From Opitutus sp. (GTDB taxonomy: Bacteria; Verrucomicrobiota; Verrucomicrobiia; Opitutales; Opitutaceae): a stretch of DNA of 54,810 bases. Made by a program: the position numbers and the translations under genes. The notes beneath the pieces are model-generated. The model was not told the DNA's origin. It saw nothing but the letters and a program-made list of their open reading frames with translations, and did not search any database. Below are positions 27,248-34,505 of the stretch, in pieces. The DNA is taken from assembly GCA_013821985.1 (NCBI GenBank), contig PNJQ01000015.1:1-54810 (forward strand). The letters are read 5' to 3'. Each line of letters opens with the position of its first letter. Position 1 is the first letter of the stretch.

Positions 27248-28168
27248 CTACAACCCGAGCCTCTGGCGGAGCTGAACTTCGGCGACGCGACGCTTGGCCG
27301 CGTCCATCCGGCGCAGATTGTAGAGTTTCCACTGCGGTCCTGGGAGGCGTTCGACTCCTGGCAACCCGAGCAGCTCCCATTTTGGCTCCAGCCGTTTCAG
27401 CGAGAGCAGGAACTCCCGTTCGGCCGCGGTGAGATCCGCGTTGATTCGTTCGATCAGCCGCTCGCGGGTGTCTTCCAGCACCGCGAGCGGCACCGGGTCG
27501 AGCGTCATGCCCTCGAACTGGTCGGCGAAGACCTGCTTGAGATCCTTCCGATTGGGGGTGAGCAGCTCGCTCATCGGCCGGTCGTGACTCGCCAGAAACA
27601 CCACAAAGGCGCGCCGGATGTCATCAGTGAGGCCTTCGGCCTGGAAGAGACCGTGAACGTCAAACAGGTCGCGAGGGTGCTGGCGGTCGAGCGCGGCGCA
27701 GAGCTTGCCCCCGAACAGATCCGGCAGCGACACGACTCGCATCGTGGCCGAACGGCCGAACAGCTCGACGGCCATGGGCGACAGATTGAGTTCCGCGGTC
27801 GGATGCAGTGTTCCGCGCAGCACCGTGTTGGGCTCGATCTTCACCTCGGCCCCGCCCTGAGCGCGCACGGTCAGCTTGACGAGGAGCTTGTCACTGACGG
27901 TGGGGTGCCCCCGGACCTGCGCGGACGGCATGGCCCGGCGGAGCTTCGCCGCGATGCGCTGGAGCGCGGCGTCGATTCCCCGCAACGTGGTCGAACGATC
28001 CTCCAGCGGGAGGTAAACCAGATCGATGTCCACCGACAGGCGCGGGAAATCGCGCACGAAAAAATTGATTGCGGTGCCGCCCTTGAGCGCGAAACAGGTC
28101 TCGGCGTGAACGAAGGGCATGACCTGCACGAGCAGGTCGGCCTGCTTGAAAAACGGGGTCTCTCTCAT
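27248..28168 (-). CDS. abiEii: AbiEii-family nucleotidyltransferase toxin
   Basis: A 306-aa cytoplasmic nucleotidyltransferase, the toxin of an AbiE toxin-antitoxin and phage-abortive system. The family motifs are in order: GGTAINFF (residues 30-37), then LSVDIDLVYL with metal ligands D47 and D49, then VKIEPNT, then DLFGGKLCAALDRQHPRDLFDV. The start at 28168 overlaps the stop of the antitoxin gene (ATGA); further upstream the frame is only antitoxin shadow. By family precedent it transfers nucleotides to tRNA acceptor ends. All recognisable catalytic residues are kept, so it should be active. Confidence 0.9.
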   Translation of the reverse strand: MRETPFFKQADLLVQVMPFVHAETCFALKGGTAINFFVRDFPRLSVDIDLVYLPLEDRSTTLRGIDAALQRIAAKLRRAMPSAQVRGHPTVSDKLLVKLTVRAQGGAEVKIEPNTVLRGTLHPTAELNLSPMAVELFGRSATMRVVSLPDLFGGKLCAALDRQHPRDLFDVHGLFQAEGLTDDIRRAFVVFLASHDRPMSELLTPNRKDLKQVFADQFEGMTLDPVPLAVLEDTRERLIERINADLTAAEREFLLSLKRLEPKWELLGLPGVERLPGPQWKLYNLRRMDAAKRRVAEVQLRQRLGL

Positions 28169-28956
28169 GGGGCGTCGGCGGGAGTTTCGACCGCCGCCGG
28201 GACGGTGATCAGGTATTTTGGGTCGAGGCGTCCACGGGGGAAGAGCACGCGCTTGCCGCTGCCGAGCGAAACATTCGTCAGTTTCAATTGCTTCAACCAA
28301 GGATGCGCATGCTTTTCGGCCAAGTGGAGGAAGAGTCGCTTCACCTTGATCGACGCACAGGCCTCCAGGAGCGACTGCACCACATTCGGTCGCAGCGTGC
28401 CGAGCCCCTCGAAAATGAGATTCGCGTGTTCGTAGCCGGAGTCATTCAGCGTCAGATGGTGGAGGAATTCGAGCGTGGCCCGCTCCGGTGCGGAAACCGT
28501 CACGGTGAGTCCTCCCTCGCGGTGTTCGCGCAGCCCGAGTTCCTGGGGCAAGAAGTTCGTGCGGAGGTGGTGCACGCGACTGGCCCACGGCAACCGCTTA
28601 AACCAAGTGGGAAGCCGGTCGCCGGAACGGCTGAAAAGATAGACGGGATGCGCCTCGCCCAACGGAAGAAAATGGGCGAGGCCGGACAGTTCCAACGCGG
28701 TGCGCCCGCCGGGATGAAACGACTTCGATTTCTGCTGGAGTCCGAAAACTGCACCCAGCCAAGTCGGAGTCCCGGGTCGAACGGTAAACGCTCCGTCTCC
28801 GACGCGGTGCAGCCAGCCGGAGTTGACATAGTAGTCGGCGAGCCGGCTGGATATGCCCTGGCCCTTGAGCCAAGCCGAAGTGAGCACCGCACCGGCGGGT
28901 GAGGCGTTCAGGCTTTGGTTTAGTTTTTGTCGTTTTGAACCAGTCTTCCTGGTCAT
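28165..28956 (-). CDS. abiEi: AbiEi-family antitoxin / transcriptional autorepressor
   Basis: A 263-aa antitoxin with an N-terminal winged-helix region (AGAVLTSAWLKGQGISSRLADYYVNSGWLHRVGDGAF). A C-terminal AbiEi domain follows (GRTALELSGLAHFLPLG, VYLFSRSGDRLPTWF). AbiEi proteins neutralise AbiEii and repress their own promoter by binding inverted repeats, and such repeats are seen just upstream. It is followed by the toxin gene with a 4-nt overlap. The head is unusually basic (MTRKTGSKRQK). Codon use is similar to the rest of the window. Confidence 0.88.
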   Translation of the reverse strand: MTRKTGSKRQKLNQSLNASPAGAVLTSAWLKGQGISSRLADYYVNSGWLHRVGDGAFTVRPGTPTWLGAVFGLQQKSKSFHPGGRTALELSGLAHFLPLGEAHPVYLFSRSGDRLPTWFKRLPWASRVHHLRTNFLPQELGLREHREGGLTVTVSAPERATLEFLHHLTLNDSGYEHANLIFEGLGTLRPNVVQSLLEACASIKVKRLFLHLAEKHAHPWLKQLKLTNVSLGSGKRVLFPRGRLDPKYLITVPAAVETPADAP

Positions 28957-29037
28957 AGCTGCAACGGATTAAACGGGAGGTTCATTTCGCTGCACTTAGA
29001 ACAAATAATGCTAGGTTTAATTGCAAGATATTAAACC
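28918..29037. promoter_or_regulatory. AbiE promoter/operator with repeated ATTAAACC half-sites
   Basis: A perfect 8-bp inverted repeat, GGTTTAAT (29014-29021) and ATTAAACC (29030-29037) with an 8-nt spacer, lies 58-81 nt upstream of the antitoxin start in an AT-rich patch. Near copies occur at 28918-28925 (GGTTTAGT) and 28968-28975 (ATTAAACG), around the start codon. The arrangement fits cooperative autorepression by AbiEi, which is known to bind inverted repeats at its own promoter. Confidence 0.6.
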
Positions 29038-29318
29038 AAGTGGGCGGACTATGATGCCTTCGGGCCTCCGAGCAAGTCAGGGAAAACGGGACGTGCGTCT
29101 GAGAGGAGCGGGCGGAGCTTTAGGGCGGGGGAGGGCCCGGCGCGGAAAAGTGAAAGTTCTTTCCGCGGAGATTTTCTTCGCTTCGTTCGGTGGGCTACGC
29201 TGCGGTGCTTGCCTTCGGGCGGGCGGTAAGACGCCTCGCCCACGTCGATTTGTCCATGGCGCGGGAGGAAAAATCTGCCGCGTTTGAACGAGCGATTTCC
29301 CTTCATGGAGGAAGGCGC
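28957..29318. other. Spacer with a dispersed repeat copy
   Basis: No convincing gene is present. Besides the AbiE operator, it holds a copy of a roughly 39-nt sequence around 29088-29124, containing GCGTCTGAGAGG then GCGGGCGG. A close copy lies at 49539-49576. The rest (29125-29318) shows no recognisable feature. Confidence 0.4.
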
Positions 29319-29484
29319 GCCTCGACTGGAACGAACCGGACAGTCCGTGGAAAGGTAAAGGCGAACCATTCGAGACGCGACGCATCGAACTCCTCGCGAC
29401 CGCCGGCTCGCGCTCCCTGCGCTACGCTGGCGTCAATCAGGAAGGCCTCTACCAAACCGCTGCCGCCGAACCCGGCGTCCTCTT
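29319..29484 (+). pseudogene. Fragment of a DUF4838-like gene, forward orientation
   Basis: This stretch reads LDWNEPDSPWKGKGEPFETRRIELLATAGSRS... and VNQEGLYQ. It is clearly homologous to an internal C-terminal part of the protein encoded on the complement at 53143-54810. The DNA match includes a long identical run around CTGCGCTACGCTGGCGTCAA. There is no start and the similarity stops abruptly, so it is a relic of a second family member. Confidence 0.75.
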
Positions 29485-29500
29485 ACCGTGCGAGGGTGGC

Positions 29501-29557
29501 GCATCGGTGCGGCCGCTTCCTTCCAGTAGCGGGAGTGGTATTCGTCGCGAGCGCCGC
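29501..29557 (-). pseudogene. Fragment of a DUF4838-like gene, reverse orientation
   Basis: On the complement this reads DEYHSRYWKEAAAPMR, matching DEYYFRYWKEAAAPMR of the 53143-54810 protein, from a segment roughly 190 residues before the part found in the neighbouring forward fragment. The nucleotide match to 54187-54243 is about 80 percent by eye, with one single-base gap. Opposite orientation beside the forward fragment implies an inversion with deletion. Confidence 0.65.
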
Positions 29558-29575
29558 AGGATCGCGCGTTTATGC

Positions 29576-31033
29576 TTACGCCGCGACGCGGGTGCTGTTC
29601 CGATAGGACTCGATTTGGTGCTGCTGTTCTTCGGGCGACCAGCTGAGCAGGTCCGCCATCCAGCAGGCGACGATCTGAGCCGTATTCGCCGAATCGCGCT
29701 GCAGGTAATGCCAACCGCTGCGGCGAACCATGATGTCCTCGAGAGTTTTCGCCCACTCGTGGTGCACATAATGTGCGACGGCTTCGCGGGTCAGCGCAGG
29801 CGGTTCGATTCCGCTGTAAAGCGGCGGCTCATCCAGCAGCGATTCGGTTGCGGTGCGGCAGCGCGCGCGAAGGCCGAGGCGTCGCTGGAGTTCGTCGACG
29901 GTTTCCTCGGCCATCAGCCGATACGTCGTGAGTTTCCCTCCCGTGACGTCCCACCAGCCGGGCCGCGATTCGCGAATGTCGTGTGCGCGGGAAATGTCCG
30001 ACGGCGTCCCATCCGCCTGCGCCACGAGCGGGCGCAAACCCGCCCAGCTGCTGATGATGTCGCTGCAGTCGAGCCGGAGCTGGGGAAACGCTTCATTGAC
30101 AACGCGGAGCACGTAACGGATGTCGCTGGCATCCACCGTGACGTTTTCCGGGGCAGCGTCATAGTCGGTGTCAGTCGTCCCGAGAATTACGCGCTCGCCC
30201 CATGGCAGAACAAAGAGAATGCGCCGGCCTTCGCCGAGGACGATCGCGTCTTTGACGGGTAGGCGTTCGCGGGCGACCACGATGTGAATGCCTTTGCTAA
30301 GGCGCAGTCGCACGGAACTGTGCGGAATCTGCTGGGCCCATGGCCCGGTGGCGTTGACGACGGTGAGCGCGCGAAGCGAGAGGGAGCGTCCGGTCCTGGT
30401 GTCTTCGGCAGTGCAACGCCACGCCACGCCATCGCGCTGTGCGCCGAGGAAGCACACGTAATTCGCGAGCACTCCGCCATGGCGTTCCGCCGAGCGCAAC
30501 GTGTCGAGCACGAGGCGCCCGTCGTTGGTCAGTGCATCGGCATAGCGAACCGCACCGCTGAGTTTCGTGGCGTCGAGTCCCGGCGCGGCCGCGAGCGTCT
30601 CGGCGGGAGAAAGCGCGCGTGATGGAAGAAAATTGCCCCCTCGGCAGAGAAGGTCGTAGAGCTTCACGCCGATGCGCAACTGCCACAGGGGCCGCCCTTG
30701 CCCCCGATAAGCGGGAAAAACGAACCCGAGCGGACGCGCGAGGTGCGGAGCGATGTCTTGGAGGGTTTTCTTTTCCACGCTCGCCTCGCGCACGAGACCG
30801 ATGTGCCCCTGCTCCAGATAGCGCAGTCCGCCGTGCAGCAGGCGGCTCGAACGACTGCTGGTGCCGAACGCGAAATCGTGGCGATCGAGGAGGGCAACGC
30901 GAAGGCCGCGCATGGCAGCATCCCGGGCCACACCGCTGCCGACGATGCCGCCGCCGACCACGAGCACGTCGAACTCGGCAGAGGCGAGCTTGGCCAGCGC
31001 GGCCGAACGAGATCGATCAATCGAGATGTTCAT
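29576..31033 (-). CDS. glpD: Glycerol-3-phosphate dehydrogenase, FAD-dependent
   Basis: A 485-aa membrane-associated flavoprotein oxidising sn-glycerol 3-phosphate to dihydroxyacetone phosphate and passing electrons to quinone. The N-terminal FAD fold is FDVLVVGGGIVGSGVARDAAMRGL. It is followed by the GlpD signature SSRSSRLLHGGLRYLE, then VVNATGPWAQ, RLSKGIHIVV, LGTTDTDYD, AGLRPLV and the C-terminal GGKLTTYRLMAEETVD. Length is near the family norm of about 500 aa. Its start overlaps the phosphatase gene stop (ATGA), placing it last in the leftward regulator-dehydrogenase-phosphatase operon. Confidence 0.93.
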   Translation of the reverse strand: MNISIDRSRSAALAKLASAEFDVLVVGGGIVGSGVARDAAMRGLRVALLDRHDFAFGTSSRSSRLLHGGLRYLEQGHIGLVREASVEKKTLQDIAPHLARPLGFVFPAYRGQGRPLWQLRIGVKLYDLLCRGGNFLPSRALSPAETLAAAPGLDATKLSGAVRYADALTNDGRLVLDTLRSAERHGGVLANYVCFLGAQRDGVAWRCTAEDTRTGRSLSLRALTVVNATGPWAQQIPHSSVRLRLSKGIHIVVARERLPVKDAIVLGEGRRILFVLPWGERVILGTTDTDYDAAPENVTVDASDIRYVLRVVNEAFPQLRLDCSDIISSWAGLRPLVAQADGTPSDISRAHDIRESRPGWWDVTGGKLTTYRLMAEETVDELQRRLGLRARCRTATESLLDEPPLYSGIEPPALTREAVAHYVHHEWAKTLEDIMVRRSGWHYLQRDSANTAQIVACWMADLLSWSPEEQQHQIESYRNSTRVAA

Positions 31034-31872
31034 CGCACGGGAACGACGCGCGCGGCCGCGAGTTGCTGACCGAATTCACCGAGAGTCGGGACGATGAGAT
31101 CGGGACGCCGCTCAGCATGCGCGACGTCCGCCTCCGTGCACTCGCCGGAGAGCACGAGCACACTCATGACTCCGGCATTCTGGGCCATGCGCACGTCAGT
31201 ATAAATTCTGTCCCCCACCATCGCCACTTCGTCGCAGCGCAAACCGTGACGTGCGAGGATGCCCTGGATCATGGTGGGATCGGGCTTGCCCAGCACTACG
31301 TCTGGGGCACGTCCCGTCGCCTCTTTCAATGCGGCGCAAAGGGAGCCACAATCGACGAGCACAGTCGGTTGATCGGTTGGGCAAACGCGATCGGGGTTGG
31401 TCGCAAGATATGGTTTGCCATTCCTAATCCACCACGCGGCGCGGCCAAGGCGCGCAAAGGTCAGCGTGAGGTCGAATCCAACGATGACGGCATCAGGTTC
31501 ATCCGAAGCATCTTCGCTCGTGCTGGTGAATCCGGCGCTTTCAAATTCGGCGACCATGCTAGGCGTGCCGAGCAGAAACAGGCGGCGCGCGTCGGGGTGG
31601 TGGCGCCGAAGGTATTCGATTGTGGCGTGTGCGGAGGTGTAGAGCTGATCGGTTGAGGCGGTGACGCCGAACTTCGCGAGTTGGGCGAGGTAATCGCGGG
31701 TGCTCTTCGAGGGGTTGTTCGTCAGAAACGTGTGTCCGATGTCGAGTTCGCCCAGACGACGCAAGAACGGCAGGGTCCAAGGGAACAAGGTTTGGCCCGC
31801 GTAAATGGTGCCATCCATATCGAGCGCGACGTGACGAATCCGCCGCAAAGCCTGATGCGGAAAATTCATCAT
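31030..31872 (-). CDS. HAD-IIA sugar/polyol phosphatase, NagD/AraL-like
   Basis: A 280-aa cytoplasmic phosphatase of HAD subfamily IIA. Motif I is LDMDGTIY (nucleophile D18, D20), motif II FLTNN, motif III K in GKPDPTM, and motif IV VGDRIYTDVRMAQNAG. The start at 31872 is chosen because it overlaps the preceding gene's stop in ATGA; another ATG lies 12 nt further upstream. Relatives dephosphorylate glycerol phosphate, phosphoglycolate or sugar phosphates. Pairing with a glycerol-1-phosphate dehydrogenase gene mirrors araL-araM in the Bacillus subtilis arabinose operon. It may clear toxic phosphate esters that build up during catabolism. Confidence 0.87.
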   Translation of the reverse strand: MMNFPHQALRRIRHVALDMDGTIYAGQTLFPWTLPFLRRLGELDIGHTFLTNNPSKSTRDYLAQLAKFGVTASTDQLYTSAHATIEYLRRHHPDARRLFLLGTPSMVAEFESAGFTSTSEDASDEPDAVIVGFDLTLTFARLGRAAWWIRNGKPYLATNPDRVCPTDQPTVLVDCGSLCAALKEATGRAPDVVLGKPDPTMIQGILARHGLRCDEVAMVGDRIYTDVRMAQNAGVMSVLVLSGECTEADVAHAERRPDLIVPTLGEFGQQLAAARVVPVR

Positions 31873-33251
31873 GAACTGCTCCAAAGGCCACCCGGTCCAA
31901 AAATCCGATCGAGGCAGGGCTCGAGGGTTTGCGTGCGGACGGCAAGATCCAGCACGGTGAAGCGACGGCGGATGTGATACGCGCGGCGAAAGCTTTGCCG
32001 CACGCGCTCGGGCGTGAGTCCAATTTCGGTGGGGTGCGTGGGTGCACCGACCCGGCGCAAGCGATCACGCAAGTCTGCCAGCGGAAACAATTGCTCCTTC
32101 AACCGGCGGCTCAAATCAGGCCACGCACCACGGAGTATCTGCAATTCGCGGGCGAGTTCCTCGCGCGAACACTGTTTGGCTCGCGTCTCTAGCACGGCGG
32201 TTTCGACGAAATCACTGCCAGCGAAACAGCGGCGGACCTCGAGTTCAGCCTCTTCCGGCGTGAGCCACGCGCGACAACAGTCAGCCTCATCCAGGTGCTC
32301 CAGGGGTTCCTTGAGCAGTTCCTCGTAGAGTGCGGTGACGGCGAGCGTGGCGAGACCTACTTTGAAACCGTGCGAGGGCGCCGTTCCGCCATGCACGTGA
32401 TGCTCCATGTCCCAGAGATGGCTGAATTGATGTTCCGCGCCTGAGGCGGGCCGACTGGACTTAGACCACTGCATGGCAAAGCCGCCGAGCATGAGTCCTT
32501 CGGTCAGGGCGAAGATCGCCTCCGGCTGACCGTGACGCGCTCCCTCTGGATCGGCGAGGGCCTGCTTCAGTCCGCCCTGCACGATGGCCCACGCCCGCGG
32601 ATCGATTTTGTCCTGGCCGAGCGAGTCGGCCACAATCCAATCCGCGCCTGCCGTCACTTTTGCCAGCAAATCGGCATAGCCAGCGCCTGTCATCTCAGGC
32701 GGCGCTCGGCGGACGATATCGATGTCGGCCACCACCGCCGCAGGTGCGGGACATTGGAAAGTCTGCTTGGCCCCGCGAAATGTGATCGAAGCACCAAACG
32801 CAGTATAACCGTCCATGGACGCGGCCGTCGCGACGCAAAGATAAGGGCGGTGCAACCGGTGCGCCGCGAGCTTTACGATATCATTGATCGTGCCGGAACC
32901 CACCGCCACCGGAACTGCGTCATGTAGCTTCAGTGCCGACTCGAGTTGTTCCACAAACGCGTGCTCGGCATAGACCTCCGGGCAGGAAAAAAGGAAGGGA
33001 GGGAGCGCGGTGAGGCCTTCGGCTACGAAAAGATCCTGCACCGTCTGGCCGGCGATCGGGTGCACGACGGTGTCGCTGATAATCCACGCGTTGCGCCCGG
33101 GAAATTGTTCGCGAAATACGGCGGGAGCCGAAGCGAGCTGATCGCGACCGAGTTTCAGGACTTTTGTTTCACGGGCGGACGCCAGCGCATCGTCGAGTGA
33201 CAGGCGGGCCACGGTGTTTGGAGAAAAGGGAAGGGAAGAGGGTGCGCTCAT
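31869..33251 (-). CDS. araM: sn-Glycerol-1-phosphate dehydrogenase, AraM/EgsA family
   Basis: A 460-aa cytoplasmic NAD(P)-dependent metalloenzyme interconverting sn-glycerol 1-phosphate and dihydroxyacetone phosphate. It has the iron-alcohol-dehydrogenase fold: VAVGSGTINDIVKLAAHRLHRPYLCVATAASMDGYTA (cofactor binding), then GYADLLAKVTAGADW (Asp metal ligand), then GAEHQFSHLWD and GTAPSHGFKVGL (His ligands). The start MSAPSSLPF is chosen because the upstream extension is arginine-rich non-homologous sequence. The protein is longer than archaeal G1PDH and closer to bacterial AraM. It is second in a regulator-led operon and coupled to a phosphatase gene. The symbol indicates family only. Confidence 0.88.
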   Translation of the reverse strand: MSAPSSLPFSPNTVARLSLDDALASARETKVLKLGRDQLASAPAVFREQFPGRNAWIISDTVVHPIAGQTVQDLFVAEGLTALPPFLFSCPEVYAEHAFVEQLESALKLHDAVPVAVGSGTINDIVKLAAHRLHRPYLCVATAASMDGYTAFGASITFRGAKQTFQCPAPAAVVADIDIVRRAPPEMTGAGYADLLAKVTAGADWIVADSLGQDKIDPRAWAIVQGGLKQALADPEGARHGQPEAIFALTEGLMLGGFAMQWSKSSRPASGAEHQFSHLWDMEHHVHGGTAPSHGFKVGLATLAVTALYEELLKEPLEHLDEADCCRAWLTPEEAELEVRRCFAGSDFVETAVLETRAKQCSREELARELQILRGAWPDLSRRLKEQLFPLADLRDRLRRVGAPTHPTEIGLTPERVRQSFRRAYHIRRRFTVLDLAVRTQTLEPCLDRIFGPGGLWSSS

Positions 33252-33279
33252 GCGGCTCGGGCTGGCTGGGCCGCCGAAA

Positions 33280-34275
33280 TCATTTTTTCGCCCGGCGGGG
33301 CAACTTCGGCTTTTGCGTGATGGCTTGCGTGGCGGCGGCGAGCAGCGCTTCGGCCCCCGCCTCATCGATTACGAGGCCTTTCAGTAAGCCGCCTTTAATC
33401 GCGGCCATAATTGCGGCGGAGCGATCACTCCCCGACACGACGCCGATCACGCGCGGAATCCGGCGCAATTGGACCACCTCGGCGCTAATAACGAGGTCGC
33501 GCCACCGGGTGTCGCACTCTTTGCCGTGGGCATCGATGAAGCGGCCGCAGATCTCCCCGACGGCGCCGGCGGCTTTTAGCTCCGCAATGTCTGCGGGTGC
33601 GAGGACGCGGCGCTCAACGAACACAGAGTTTTCCAAGGTGCCAATGCCGATAATCGCCACGGTCGCCTTCGCGAGTTGCCGGTGGACGTTCTGCACCTGC
33701 TCCAACTTCATCAAAGCATCGCGTGTGCGCCGCTCGGGAATGTAGGCAGGTGCGTTGAGGGCGATGAAAATGCCACCGAGACGCTGCGCCATGACGCGAC
33801 CGATCTCCTGCGCGTCAAAAGCGCTGATGCTCGAATCGACGCTGCCCATTGCTTGCACCACGGTGAGTGCCTTGTTGCGCAACTCAGGAAAGTGCTGCGC
33901 CAGTTCGTAGATCGTCCGGCCGCCAGCGACGGCCACGATGTCTTGCGCCTGAATCACACTTTCGACCACGCCCGAGGCAAAATGGCCAACTGAACGGCGC
34001 AGGTCCGCGCTGTCGAGCTGGTCGATCGCCTTGATCACGATGGCAGTGTCGAGTCCGAGTTGCGCGCGCAGGCGACCCTCCAGTTCTTTGTGCCGCGGTT
34101 CGTAGTCGGCAACTGTGATGCGCACAATTCCTCGTTCCCGGGCGAGAGCAAGAAGGCGGGAGACCTTCGCCTGTGACACCTTCACGAATTTCGCGACCTC
34201 GGCCTGCCCGAGTCCGTCGATGTAGTAGAGCCGGGCGGCGAGGCGAAGCCGGTCATCTGAATAAATATGCGGCAT
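33280..34275 (-). CDS. SorC/DeoR-type sugar-binding transcriptional regulator
   Basis: A 331-aa regulator with an N-terminal HTH (LRLAARLYYIDGLGQAEVAKFVKVSQAKVSRLLALARERGIV) and a C-terminal SorC effector domain related to phosphosugar isomerases. That domain has VAVAGGRTIYELAQ, GIGTLENS, GAVGEICGRFID and RIPRVIGVVSG. It is first in the leftward operon, 28 nt before the G1P dehydrogenase gene. A 15-bp palindrome overlaps its own start codon, which predicts autoregulation and control of the divergent catabolic arm. The inducer is probably a phosphorylated sugar or polyol, as is usual for the family. Confidence 0.9.
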   Translation of the reverse strand: MPHIYSDDRLRLAARLYYIDGLGQAEVAKFVKVSQAKVSRLLALARERGIVRITVADYEPRHKELEGRLRAQLGLDTAIVIKAIDQLDSADLRRSVGHFASGVVESVIQAQDIVAVAGGRTIYELAQHFPELRNKALTVVQAMGSVDSSISAFDAQEIGRVMAQRLGGIFIALNAPAYIPERRTRDALMKLEQVQNVHRQLAKATVAIIGIGTLENSVFVERRVLAPADIAELKAAGAVGEICGRFIDAHGKECDTRWRDLVISAEVVQLRRIPRVIGVVSGSDRSAAIMAAIKGGLLKGLVIDEAGAEALLAAATQAITQKPKLPRRAKK

Positions 34276-34294
34276 ATTAAAGTAACATTGTTAC
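34264..34294. promoter_or_regulatory. Candidate SorC operators
   Basis: Two perfect palindromes sit side by side: AATATGC-G-GCATATT (34264-34278), covering the regulator's start codon, and GTAACA-T-TGTTAC (34282-34294). Each has a single-base centre. They are AT-rich against a GC-rich background. A related imperfect site recurs near the other promoter. Confidence 0.55.
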
Positions 34295-34424
34295 CGGGCT
34301 CCGCGTTTCGCTGTCAAGTGGCGACTGGGCTGCTTGCATGAAATATCGGCGTGGGGGCGGAGTTCGCGCAGTGGAAGGCGGGCGTGAAAAGTGGGGCCAG
34401 TAGTTGGGCGGAAAGAAAGAGGGC

Positions 34425-34481
34425 TTGACAGTAGGCCGTCATCTTCGGTGAAGTGTGTATGTTAATGCTGCATATTTATTC
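34425..34481 (+). promoter_or_regulatory. Promoter region of the rightward arm with operator-like site
   Basis: A consensus -35 box TTGACA lies at 34425-34430; no -10 at standard spacing is clear. Downstream, TAATGC-T-GCATATT at 34464-34477 is an imperfect version of the AATATGC-G-GCATATT palindrome on the regulator gene. The 13-nt run GCATATTTATTCA (34470-34482) equals the regulator's start region on the other strand. This supports shared control of both arms. Confidence 0.4.
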
Positions 34482-34505
34482 ACACCCGTCAACCTCGCGT
34501 TGAAA

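Noticed and set aside
29021..29287. 88-codon plus-strand frame near the AbiE operator
   Set aside because: Gly/Arg-rich translation crossing the dispersed repeat, with no protein-like features.
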